A stretch of 64,000 nucleotides of DNA from assembly GCF_000150275.1 (NCBI RefSeq), contig NW_002060948.1:5768411-5832410 (forward strand). The letters run 5' to 3'. Positions 26,036 to 38,700 of this stretch are shown here, one piece after another. The number at the start of each line of letters is the position of its first letter. Position 1 is the first letter of the stretch. This DNA is from Trichoplax adhaerens (lineage: Eukaryota > Placozoa > Uniplacotomia > Trichoplacea > Trichoplacidae). The position numbers were made by a program, and so were the translations under genes. The notes beneath the pieces are model-generated. The model worked only from the letters and a program-made list of their open reading frames with translations. It was not told the DNA's origin and did not search any database.

Positions 26036-26744
26036 TTATGGAAACTATTGAGGCTGATTTCCAAATCTAGACGCTATTCCTTAGTGTGACAGCTATTGGA
26101 TTCCTTACACAGAAAACATATTTGTTTATCCCGTAGATTTCAGGTATTTTTTTGCATTGTTCTTCGTTTATAATGAACACTGTAATTTGTCTTAAATGGC
26201 TTGTACTTCTGATTATTTTTAGTCTTTATTGAAGATTTGCATATTTTGCCGAAATTTACTAACCCAACAAAGTGAGTTTAGACGACCTGACAGACACTAT
26301 GCTCTCCTTTCTCTTAATAGATATTTTGTAGCTAGATCGTTTCGGTAATTAGATATCATAAGTTAGCAATTGTGTGAGATAAGTATTTCTTGTTATTGCT
26401 ACAATAAAAGGTATGTTCTTCTTTGAAGCGCAATTCGAAGTAATTTTAGAATTTTCATGTGTGCAGTGATCAAGGAATGTCAAAATTTAATGGTGTGCTA
26501 CCATAATTACCTACAGTAACATATATGTAAAGCTTGGCATATTACATTAGTGCAAACCAGATTTCTTTCAATATTATCGCCCTCAGTCTCTGAATATATA
26601 ACCATACCAGAGAACTTCTATATCTGAATGCACACTGCATTCTATTTGCGATTATTAAAATCTTCTGTGAAGCTAATATTGAGTCTGCCATTTAATTACG
26701 CAGAAGCCTTTGCGAGTATATTGTATTAAGAATCATATCTAGTG

Positions 26745-26975
26745 TTAATATAATTTCTCTCTGAAATATCTAAACCATACAGGAATATCCTGAAAAGATG
26801 ATAATAATTATTGCTATTAAATGTGATTTCTCGTTGAAAATATCTACGGATATGTCTTAAAAAGATGAGAATGTATTATTGCTTCTAAATATAATTTCTC
26901 TTTGAGAATATCTAAAAAACATACTGTTATATCTTAAAAGGATTAAAACGATGATAATATTCATTGCTTCTATTG
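26745..26975 (+). repeat. Three diverged tandem units of about 70-80 bp
   Basis: Each unit has ATTTCTC.(C/T)TGA(A/G)A, ATATCTA, CTTAAAA(A/G)GAT or CTGAAAAGATGA, and ATTGCT(A/T)(C/T)T in that order. The units start near 26750, 26824 and 26896. Confidence 0.65.
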
Positions 26976-29284
26976 ATGGTAAAAGTACAGAAGTAGACTT
27001 TTAATTAATTAAGAATTAATTCCTCAAATACTTATTTCTTATTAGAGTCTCACATTAGCTGAATAAATCATCACATTATTGACTTAAGTATAACTTAAAG
27101 GCCTAGATGAAAATCTAGAGCCAAACAGATGCAACTGATTGATTCAAAAATGTTAAACCTCTTCAATAATTAGATTCATTCACAGATTAACGCACAGTGA
27201 ATTAGCATGAAAACATGATGCTATGCATGATGATAGCATTCATTAGCTCTATTATGAGATCTTTTTAGAGTAGGCAATCGATTAATGACAATTTTATTAA
27301 GTTTGCATGAATTTATACAACTTACATTATTTTACAATCTATGTGAAACTTATTTAATCATTGACCAACTACAAATAAAAAAATCGGGTTCAGAGAATTA
27401 ATATCTGCTTTCTTGAAATTCAATAATATTTTTTATACTCTTGTTCCATGGATATTGTTACGTGACTTGCATATTTATTAACCTGCACGAGAATTAATGT
27501 CATAGAGGCTTAATCTTAACAATTGTTAAAATTAACTTATTCTATCAATTAGGTTTGGTTTTTACTTTATATTTTATCTTATTCTATTCCAAAATTAAGG
27601 CAGTAATTGGTGCTATTAATTCAAATTCCAATCTAAATATTATTATTATGTAATTGTTGGGAGATTAAATTAAAATAAGGATTATTAATTTTTGTTTCTT
27701 TGTAATCTATAGAAATTTATAACTTCACTAAGATTGATTGATTCCATTTAACTTGTATGTAAATGATTGAATTGTGAATGAGTTGAATGACAGTTTTGAT
27801 TAGCAACTGCTATAATAATAGAAGAAATATAGTCAATGTCATATTAAAATAATTTTAATTGGACGTGGTTAATAATAACTCTCTATGTTGGCTTTAAAAT
27901 TAAAATGCTTACTTCAAAATTTTCAATTTAAAGTTTAAACTTTTCCATTATATCAAACCGGAATTGTATCGCAGGCAACAAACAGAACATTTGATTCCAT
28001 AGTAGGACTGATATTCATTAAAATAAAATTAATTTATGAGATATGATAGTTACTAATGGATAATAGCAATTTAAATTGGACAAAATATCATGCTCACTTC
28101 TAAATAGATGAATTTGATATATGTATAAGCGTATGATCATAAAGGGTTAATCGTCAGTTAAATTATTCAACATAGCCCGGCAACATCAATCTGACTGATA
28201 GCTAGTCTACAGTGGTTTTGTGCCTAAATAACCGTAATTTAAACTATTTTCGATTTGGATATTCCAAACTTTAGCGTTATGGCTATCAAAATTTGCACTC
28301 GTATAAACTATTTAGTGTATGATAGATCCACATTACGATAGTGCAATGACAAAATTTGGAACGCCAAAGTTGTCCGAAATGGGGAGTGATATAGAAACGT
28401 CTTTAATCACCAAGGTTGCTCAAATTCATTTCAAAATTTCGTAGCTAATGTAGGCGTTTTTTAGCACTGATAAAATGTTTATTTGAAAAAAACCATTTAG
28501 TTAACAGTAAATATATTAATCAAAAATATTTCATGTTTAAATTTAAATTTAATTTAAATACATTACGATATGCTAGCATAAAATTGTCGTGCCACTTTTG
28601 CTGAAGTAATCCACTCAATTCATTACCATAGCTTAGCTTTTATTTTTAATAGAGTGGTTACTAAGATGGAATAGGGTAGAGAAATGCCTAAAAAATGCTT
28701 TCTGCTATACCGTTGATTTAAGAAATTTATCCTTTTTACATTTTAATCCTATCAAAATATTGTATTCTTGACGTATTTCTTTACCAAGCATCATCATGGT
28801 AATTCTTTTACCTTAAAAATATTGTAAATGCTTGTAATTAACAGTTCATGCATAAATTGGCAACATAACAGGCAGAAACTGCATAAGCATTAAAAGAATA
28901 GTCTAATATAGCATAAGCATAGTTTTAATATAATGATGTAGGAATAGGATTTTAATTTACTATAATTTTTTAATACATTTCTAAACCAATCATTTTGTGT
29001 TAGTTTTCAAGGGAAGTGTCAAAATGTCATTCTTTTCAACGTCTTTATGAAAATATCGATTTAATTGGTTAGCTAGTTTTATTCAAAAACAATAAAAATT
29101 AATTACTGTTCTCAAAATATTTTCTAGCTTCCTGTTTAGCATTTGTATTTAATTAAGGAGGATAATATTTCTTTTCTAAACCTTGAAAACACCACAACGG
29201 TGAAAGCCTTTCGACAAGTAGCATTTGGATAGTCCATGGTGTATGCGTTGTACGTTTTATTTTAAGCTAGCCTAAATCTAATAC

Positions 29285-29910
29285 TTCGTCAACTAGGTAA
29301 GTGGATGATCAAATTCTTTTATCGAAATTTATACGCTGTAATATCAATCATGTAATGTTTCATTTTTTTTAATATTTGCGGCTATTTCATAAGGATCGGT
29401 GATCACTAAAAATGACTAGTCAATCTTGTAGTTTATTCCATCCGACATCGAATATTTATTTAACAAATAATGAAAGAATTGACTTTACTCCAAGTTATAT
29501 TTAGTACTAGTAATTTAGCGTAGCTAAAATCAATTGAATTATTTTAATGTATAAACCACTATAGTTGAAGTTTGTGCCTGGTACACATGTTCATATATTT
29601 AATTTTATGTCTTTTAAGTTTAATTTTCGCCAACTAGGTGAGTAAATGATCAATTTCTATTACCAAGTTTACATAATATGAATCTAAGTAATGATTTATG
29701 TCTTAAATATTTACGGATATTTTGTAAGGACTGGTGATAACTAATAACTACAGTACTATAAGCAGTGTTCTAGTTTATTCTATCAGACATCAAATATCAA
29801 CTGAATAAATAATAGATATTGTTGACTATTTCTCCAAATTAGATTTAGAACCTATGAACTTAATGCAGTTAAAATAAATTAAATTACTTCAATACACAGA
29901 TCATTATAAT
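29285..29910 (+). repeat. Diverged tandem duplication, period about 345 bp
   Basis: Copies lie near 29285-29570 and 29629-29910. Both carry CG(T/C)CAACTAGGT(A/G)AGT, ATTT.CGG.TATTT, AAGGA(T/C)(C/T)GGTGAT.ACTAA, TAGTTTATTC(C/T)AT, GACATC(G/A)AATAT and a matching tail. No open frame of note. Confidence 0.7.
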
Positions 29911-30952
29911 TAAAATTTTCGGAAATGGAGACTCAAATCATGAAACGTAAGTTAATATCTGCAGCGTTACTAAAGTACTTTGAAAACAATGAGAAATAAT
30001 AAATAAAACATCGGTTCTTACGACCCAACTTTTATCATAGATGATAAGAAGTAATAACCAAATCCTTGAGCAGTAATAAAATTAATCTTCAACTCAGATT
30101 CAAATACGCTTGGTCTACTTTCTACTCTAGTCAACAGTATTTTAAAAAATTGACTTTAACTATAATATAGAATTCCAAAAGACTACAATGACTTTATAGT
30201 AAAATTAAAAACTAAAAAATTAAAACACATTGTTCCATAAAAGCGTGATCGCTTTTACTCTAATAGTTCATTCTAAATTACTTAAGCCTGACTTTTTCTA
30301 AGTGAAATAGAATTTAATATCCATTTCTTTGTCTTTGCGTTTTACGCTCATACGTAGTACAAAGTTTCTTCCAATATATTTTTATACTTACATTTGTAGT
30401 GGAGAAATTGACAGGTATAATGTAAGTCTTACCTCTATAGTTTTATTACTTACCTAGCAAGAATTGAATTCTATACTACCTAGGATAGCATAAAAGTCGA
30501 CTTGACTTAATTGATGATAATTATGCTACATGTGCATCGACAGGAGACTTAAATTTATAAAATTTATTTTGATCCATGTAGCCAAATAGTCATGTAGCGT
30601 AATTTAGTATTCAAATTAGAAAACTTCCAATAAAGTAGACAGTTTATGTTGCTTTAGCTAAATAACTAATTTAAAAAGTAGAAATGTATTATTCAATCCT
30701 TAATTAATTTGACGTCATAAAATGTAGCACAAATAAACTTCATAATTATCCCTAATTAATTACAGATTTTTTGTTTTAAATCAAAATTCAAATACGGGTG
30801 TTATATATGGCTTATAACATTTAAATTAAAATTAAAATTAAAGAAGTTAAAATAATTTATTCAATTACGTCAAAAACTGCTAATTTCAGCAAATCCAGGA
30901 CTAACAGAAAATTTCCAGTTTAGAAATTAACTCATTTAAAGTTAAACTCAAG

Positions 30953-33180
30953 ATGGATTCAACTAAAAAGCTTCGCGATGAAATTACCAACTCTGTACAC
31001 CAGGACAGGTTAATTACTTTAATGCGCCAATTAACTTATGAATGCAAAGCGATCGTCATCATGGCTACCCTTCTAGTAGGCGTAGGAATTGCTAGATTAT
31101 CAGTACCAAACTTTGCTTATTACACTCTTGGAGTAGGATTATTTGGCCACTGTTATTGGGTTGGAGGATTGGTAAGTAATACTATCTTCAATAAATATTG
31201 GATTAACATTCTAAGCTGTTATCCTATTTGCTAGTAAGCTATATCATGCATCAAAGTAATGGCTTAGACATTTATCCATGATTACTACTAATCCAAGTAT
31301 AAGATTTGATCTTCATTTACTAATTACATAGGAGGTTTTAGCGAGATCCTTAGTTAACATCAGGCTCTATTTACTCAAATTGCTATCAGCAGCCATAAAT
31401 ATATGATGGATACACGTAGTACAGCAACTTACTCTAAGACATCCTTAAGAAATCAGGCTGCTACTCTAAACACTTTGATATAATGCGTTCTCCGCTTATT
31501 CCGGACAAGCAAACATGTTTTGATAACTTATTTTAGTTAATTGAAAGCATTTTCACAATAACTGCAGTAGCTTATTCCCATAATCAGTACAGAGAAACTC
31601 ATAAATATCATTTTGAATCAAAAGGATATTTTATTTTAACGTTAAAAATACTTACACCTCAATTATTAGAATCACGATAGCTTACGTACATGTTCTCTGG
31701 CTATCGCATTTATTAGTGCAATAGCTAATCCAAGTATATATGATTCGATCTTCATTTACTAAATATATATGTATAGTAATATATATAAATTATATAAGAA
31801 GTTGGACAAAATTCTTAGTTCATGCTTATGAAAATTGTACTCTTCTGCCAATCTTTCTGAATCAAAACCGGTGATTTTATTTGTTCTTTCCCAATGTAAA
31901 ACATCTATGAATATTGGAACTGTGGTGATTTGATATTCATATCATTATAATAGCTATTAACTCTTATATGCGTAATTTATACTTAAATAGTTGCAGTAAT
32001 TTCTATTTTCTACAGTGTATGCTATGTTCATGTAGAATAATTAGAAATTGCGATTGAAATAGATTGCCAAGACAACCCAGCTTTACCTTCTCTTGTCATG
32101 CTACGTTTAGATTATTATTACCGGAATAGTTGGTGTTATGGTTCACAAAGATGAAATTTTTCTTAAGTTAATGGTAGGTTTTGATTTTAATTAATTAATA
32201 ATGCGTCTAATCTAGATCATTTCGTAAACGAAGATTATCAGTCATCTTCAGAACTATTTTTTAAAGAATACTAATACATTTCTGCGACAGTCTAATTTTC
32301 AGAACTGCTATTAGTGATCTTATACATTTATTTCATATAAATGGAGGACGTTCTTTCATCAAAATTTGCTATTTTTAATTTTATTTTATTCCTTGTAACA
32401 AACCAAAAACAAATTCTTCAGCAATCATTTGCCACCTAATTAAAATTTTAATGCTGAATTTTCGTAAACAGTCAATTTTTTTTCATTTTAATTGAGCAAT
32501 ATAGCATTTTAAGAAGCACACTTTATTTTTTCACCGTTTTCAATTTAGAAATAAGTCCTACGGGATATATACCTTACGTCACTAATAAAGCTAATCATGC
32601 TCTTAAAATCTGCTAGATTTGCTTTGATATAAGCGTTAATGAAATATTCAAAACTCTAAATATTACCAAATCAATTTCTATGAGTTGATATCCTACAACT
32701 ACTGCACTATGCATTATACTATTCGCTAATCAGGATCTTAAATTGAATTTAATAAAGGCTCAAATCCATTTAGGATTTGCAATTGCAAGCACCGTGGCAG
32801 TAGTAGCAGGATTTGGAATTGTCGTCTATAATCTAAGTCGTCTACCGTCGCTACCAGAGAGAATTAATATCGTCTATAACTTGAATAACTGGTCAAAAAC
32901 TTATGGCATGGTAGCCAGCAACGCCATCGCTGATATTATTATTTTGATGGAATATATTATCTTTTTTTGCATATGCTTGCATTGCATTATAACCTATAGA
33001 ACTCTTCCTCAGCAGAGCATAGTTGATGAAAGGACCAGTGATATGGTTAGCTTTGTGGCTTAATTATGAATTTCTGTAGATATATTAAACTTTCCTTACA
33101 GTATGATCGTATATGTATGTTGATTTCGTTTATTTTAGGTAAAAATAATTGGCGCTGAAGTTCCTTTAAAAGACATATAA
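30953..33180 (+). CDS. MS4A-like four-transmembrane protein, gene E (diverged member)
   Basis: Four exons, 30953-31171, 32111-32173, 32734-33045 and 33139-33180, all phase 0, giving 211 aa. Exon 1 has a charged N-terminus, TM1 (IVIMATLLVGVGIARL) and YWVGGL before the GTAAGT donor. Exon 2 (63 bp) reads IIITGIVGVMVHKDE, so the joined WVGGLIIITG stretch is the most MS4A-like of the five. Exon 3 carries TM3, a Cys-free loop and TM4 (IIFFCICLHCII), without the YIYY signature. Exon 4 is a short tail ending in TAA; AATAAA is at 33254. It lacks both loop cysteines found in the other members, so its fold or partner may differ. Confidence 0.72.
31285..31765 (+). repeat. Duplicated segment inside gene E intron 1
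   Basis: The stretch AATCCAAGTATA..GATT(T/C)GATC followed by TTCATTTACTAA occurs at about 31289 and again at about 31727. Similarity on either side is weaker, which suggests an old tandem duplication with a period near 440 bp. Confidence 0.5.
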
Positions 33181-34271
33181 ACAAAAAGCTGTGGGGCAAA
33201 TTACCAAATCATTTAATAGCAGCTTTTTAGATAATTAAATTAAGACTAAAGACAATAAAACGTACAAGTAAACAAGTATCACGACATACAGTTATTTAAA
33301 GAATAGTTATGAGGTATATCATCCACTGAAATAGTTCAAATTCGCCTAAATTTTCTCTGTAAGTTTAAAGAACAGCTAATAGTGTGATATTATGTTTTGC
33401 TTATGACCATTGCCTAGACTAACTTAAGTATCGTAGTTTAAAGATGATTGGCTAATTGGTGTGTGCTTGAACATCGTAATATCAATAATTGGTTATTATT
33501 ATTAGTCACAGTTGCATTTTCACGTTTATTGCATATTAATCTATACCATCATGAAATAACGAAGTGAACTTCTTAAATTAAATTATCGCAAGCTAGTCTT
33601 CCCATATTACTTATTTGTACTGTATAAGCCTCATAGTAGCGCTTATACATTCGTATTAAATCCCAACTTTACATCACATTCGGTTATAATTATAAAAGCA
33701 TATAAGTAATTATAGTAATACTCCATATTTACGGCAATAAAATGAACGATAACTTCATAACTTATTAGGCTTTTAAATTAATTGAAATGCTTAACTAGAT
33801 TGGATATGTAGATTCTACGGTATTAGCATTCATTTAGATGCCAGTTTGCTAACAATTACTAAGTATCAAAAATTCTGACACGAATGGCAATGTTTTATAT
33901 CGCACTAACCAGTCATACTTTATTGCTTATATTAATATCATATTGAGCAGAATTAGGCCATCATTGTATGCTTTCTTTGGATATTGATCGATAAAACAGA
34001 TCAGTGTTTAGGTATAATTCATACTAGTCCGTAACTTCTAAGTAAATAGAATACATGATCACGATCTAGCAATATCATGTAAGCGCTAACGTATTGAACG
34101 TAAACTGTCGTACTCTATGAATAAAAATTATTGGAAACATCTAGAGAAGACTATCCAACTATTCTTTATGCTCTGACTATGCTACAGAAGCAATATATTT
34201 GAACTTAAATTAAGGCGTCAAATCGTAGCCTCAGGATTAGATAATGGATAGAAAATAAGCGTGAAAAAGTA
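33181..34271. other. Intergenic DNA after gene E
   Basis: It holds the probable polyadenylation signal of gene E (AATAAA, 33254-33259, 74 bases after the stop). Nothing else can be supported. Confidence 0.55.
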
Positions 34272-34580
34272 ATGGAAAATTGTTTCCGCAGGAAGAGATT
34301 AATGAAATATAAGTGATATAATGAAGAATATTTAAAGTATTTGTTGATAAAATGAATTACTGTATCAGAATTGTTTTCTACTAGTACATGGCTACGGTAT
34401 GTTAGATACTACCAGAGACCGAAGACTAAAAATACTGTGCTCTACTATACATTTATTATCATCAACTTGATACCAGTAGCATATGTAATATATAAATTTA
34501 GCGTGGCCAGCAATGTCCTAAGGGGTCTTCTTGCTCTACCACAGAAAAATAGGAGTAAAGAGTACAGAGTCCAATTGTAG
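34272..34580 (+). CDS. Putative 78-aa single-pass membrane protein
   Basis: Proposed two-exon gene: 34272-34312 and 34385-34580, joined in phase 2 across a 72-bp intron with GTGATA donor and CTACTAG acceptor. The long open frame of exon 2 has no in-frame ATG of its own, which is why an upstream start exon was sought. The product would have a basic N-terminus (MENCFRRKRLMKY), one hydrophobic helix around residues 36-52 (FIIINLIPVAYVIY) and a basic C-terminus ending at TAG. This pattern fits a small organelle or ER membrane protein, but I recognise no family. The start exon is the weak point. Confidence 0.4.
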
Positions 34581-35797
34581 GTGTCAATCAATTACTTTTC
34601 TACAGTGAATAACAGCCAGGTTGGCTAATTTTTATTCGCCTGACCAAATACCACCGACACTGCAGTATTGCCTTCTATATTTTTCATTATAAATTTTCTT
34701 GGTCTAATAATTTAGCAAAGCATTCTTTGATTGAAAAGCGTGCTAAGTCTTGATGGCCTTAATTACTGGTAACATTAAATTTAATTTCAATAGCAGATTT
34801 AGTAAAAAACCGATACAAACGTAGTAATATTGCAGTTTCATACAATAAAGACGTCATTTAAAACGGACCTTGGCGGAATATTTGAGTAATATTATCCACA
34901 AAGAATGAGGCTATTAGGCCTCAATAAGTATATATTTTATTCCAACAAGAATTTCAAGAAGAATTTCTTTTACAGCTTCTTGACAGATAGCATATGAAAG
35001 ATATATTATTACCGCTAGATATTCATCATATCCGTTTGTAACGAGTTCAATATAGAATAGTTCTGGTAGATGCATCTGATTTTTAGCTGTCTTATAGGAT
35101 TCTTTTAAAATATTATTAAAAATACATGAAATATTTTAAGTTGATTTATCATAACGTATATTATAATCCTAGATTGATGGTCACAATAGGTCTCCCACTG
35201 GACTTAAGTTCGATTTGTAAACTCGATATGACATTCCAGCCTAATTATTGAAGATACTTTAGATACACATTCAATACTGTTCTTAACCCCTTAATGTTGC
35301 ACGAAAATCATGCTCAATCTAACTTATAAGTTATATTGACATTATTAATACAAATAAAATAATTTCACGTTCTATCTAGTCTTTGGACTTCATACAAATA
35401 GCACAATATGAATATGTTATTCTAAAAGGTAAAAATTAGCATCTCGCCTACAGCAAGCAGTGACAGCTAAGACTTTGATTGGATTAAAACACTTGGTAAC
35501 TATTTATTTATTATAAATTAAATTAGATCTTCATCTTGTGGAATGCTAAGATCATGTGATCAGGGTCTAGACCAGGATGAACATGCAGTAGTACTTTATT
35601 CACTCAATTTTAACCGTAAATGACCAGAATTGGGGTATTCTCGAGTCCGAAAACTAGGAGCAAAACTACAACTGCAAAGTACAGTACTTAGTGAGCTTAT
35701 TAAGAGAATCAGTAAGCTGAAAAATTTCAAGTCTATTTCAACATTAGGTATTAGTCCATATTATCATTGCCATCTTCAGTAAGATAGATGAGATAAA
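34581..35797. other. Spacer upstream of the nidogen-like gene
   Basis: No gene seen. AT-rich sequence that should include the nidogen-like gene's promoter; no confident TATA or initiator element could be singled out. Confidence 0.5.
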
Positions 35798-38700
35798 ATG
35801 GACAAAATATCATGGCTAAGCTTGATAATTACCCTCTTTATTAGTTGTAATGTAGTTCTTTCTATACCCTTGTCCCAATTTTTTCCGTATGGATCCTCTG
35901 CTAATAGTCTTGATCGAACTGTTCCACGCAGCGACTATCAAAAAATCCTTTATACATCTACAGTTGACTATTTTTTCTATAACAAGCATTATAAAACGAT
36001 TCAGGTAAGTCATATACAGAATATAAATTTCTGAAAGCATATCATCTAATTAAAATTACCTACTAATTATTAATATTAACAATGATTTTGAATTTAAAGC
36101 GTGAATAAATATGGCTTAAAGTTTTCTATCTTTCTTTCATACTAACCCTGCCTTAAAGTAGTGCTAAATCTTGCGGAGCTACTCTTCTATTGATGCAGAC
36201 GCATACAGATTATAGATTTTATCGGCTAATTAAATATAGTAGGGACTATTTAAATTTTTAGTCTATCCCAAACTAAAAATTTGTATTATTGATTAACATT
36301 AACAATGATCTTAAAACTGAAGCGTGAACAAGCATGGACTAGAGTTTTCCATCTTTCATACTAACTCTTGCATTAAAATAGCGCTAATTACTCTTTTATT
36401 GATGCATATGCATATGGATCAATAGATTTTTTATCTAATTAAACGTAGCATTGGCTATTCCAATATTTAGTCTATCCCAAAATTGAAAATTAGTATTATC
36501 CATTAACTTATATTAGCGACGATCTTAAAGTTACTGTGTGAGTAAATGAGGATCAGAGTTTATCAACTTTCATAATAACTCCTGCATTAAATTAGTACTA
36601 GATCTTGTGAAACCATTTTTCTATTGATGTTGATGCATATGTATTACTAGATTTTATCAGCTAATTAATCGTAGGTGGGACTATTCTAATCTTTACTTTA
36701 TTCTAAAATTGGAAATTAATCATTTTAGCATTACTATTGCTATGTGTAACAAATGAGAATAAAAGATATTATAAATAAGTTAGATAACTGATATCGATAT
36801 TAATTACAGTGCAGTTAATAAAATACGCTCATTGTAATTTTTTACATATAAATTCTTTGCTAAGTTCCCTAACAGTGTTTCTCCTCGCTGTAATTACTTA
36901 AACGCTACCGTTGATTTCTCGTAGATTACGTTTTGTATGACAAGCGATCCTAAACCATTATTAAGCCATCTAAAGAAAATGGATTTCTTCTTTTAGATCA
37001 CCTACGAAAATTAGTAATACTAATTCGATATCGCCATTCATCGCTAATATGTTGATAAGAGAATAAAGTATAGGCTGTATTGAAAAGAATGTTTGTCGTT
37101 TATACTAATATTGTTCAAAGTTTCTGTTCAATTTCAAGTAATTGTTCGTAAATGAAATAGCAGTTTCTGCTTTGCTTCAGTAATCTAATTACCACATACT
37201 TTACCCTTAGCATGTAAATAAGTGTCTATACGTAAGATCATCGTCAATTTAAAATGTGGTCGAGTAAATAGATCACATCATGTTCCCTGTAAGGCAGTTG
37301 TTCGTAGATATAGTCGAAATTCCTAAATTAAAAGATTTTCATACAGTACCGTGATCAAATTTTATGCATTTTCTTAGGTCATATGTAAATATCTTGATTA
37401 GCATCACAACTATTGCTCTGATATTAACTGCTAAGCTTATACCTACGCACATAAGTTTAACGATTCCTCAGCATAATATAATCAAGTGTTAAATATTTTT
37501 TTAAAACTTCGCCGTGTGTAGAATTAGGACCGTAATGCAGTAATAGTCTTATATTAACTGAAACACTTAGGTAATAAAATTGATAAAAGTTGTAAAATAG
37601 ATACTTCTAGTATCGATAAATTTCAAACCAATTGCTGCGTTATCGATGCTATTCTAACTATTTCGAATAATACATCTTTGTTTATGGAATATATTCGCTG
37701 TGATTAACAACTAGAATTTTTCCTATTCATTCATTGCCCTATTTTGATGTCGAGTAATAAATTATTTTAGGTCCATACTAATGGCATAATTACATTGGGA
37801 ACGGGTGCAACATCCATGATAGCCATTAACTTCAATTTAGATTCTATTCGGATACCCATAATTTGTCCCTTTGCCGATCACATCGATACAAGAGGAACTG
37901 GTGTCATTTATTACCGCGAAGATTCAACAGAGCAGTTGTTAAGTCAAGTATCTACTAATATCCAAAAATCATTTACAGGAGCGTCTACATTTGTAGCCCA
38001 AAGAGCATTTATCGCAACTTGGGAGAATGTCGGATTTTATAATTCGAGCAGTACACCAGTAAGTGCTTACAAACTGCATAAAATAAGACTTGAAATAAGA
38101 TGCTACCGTAAATATCGATTTAAAAGTTACTAACTTAACCGAATAAGCATGTCTTTATCTTGTTATATTCTTACTAGCCTGATTATTACAATATTGAATT
38201 AATGAGGCATTTCCATCATTTCTATTTCATGACATAATCTACGTTCAGTTTTCCTTATCCACTCTTAAAATTTTATTGTTGCATGCCATACTTAGCTACA
38301 TATTTATTATTCTCGAGACTTATTCACCATTTCTATTTCATGACATAATTTACGTTTAGTTTTCCTTATCTACTCTTAAAAAATTTGTTGTTATGTGCCG
38401 CACTTTGCTCAGCATGGAAATATATTAAACATCGAATTACATCTCTTATTACTCTTAGCTATATACAATCAATAGATCTATTTGCTCATTTGTATCTAAT
38501 TAAATGAATTTATGATCATAAATAGTATTAATAGTAAAACTGTTTTATTTTTGTACAATTTAAATTTTGATGTCATGATCTCAGAGATAGACTATACACA
38601 AAAGTTATAAGTAGGGACTCCTAAGAAGTCTTTGGTTTAAGTATTCTAAGCATAAACTATTTTTGAAATTTCAGAATAAATCCAATCTTATTATAATTAA

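Larger units (their letters stand above)
23707..30952. other. Long intergenic region with repeats and one inserted element
   Basis: No supported gene. It holds the interrupted R1 copy (25.0-26.0 kb) with the inserted transposon-like block, a triple repeat near 26.75-26.98 kb, and a large duplication near 29.29-29.91 kb. No coding exon was found by splice and phase reading on either strand. Confidence 0.5.
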
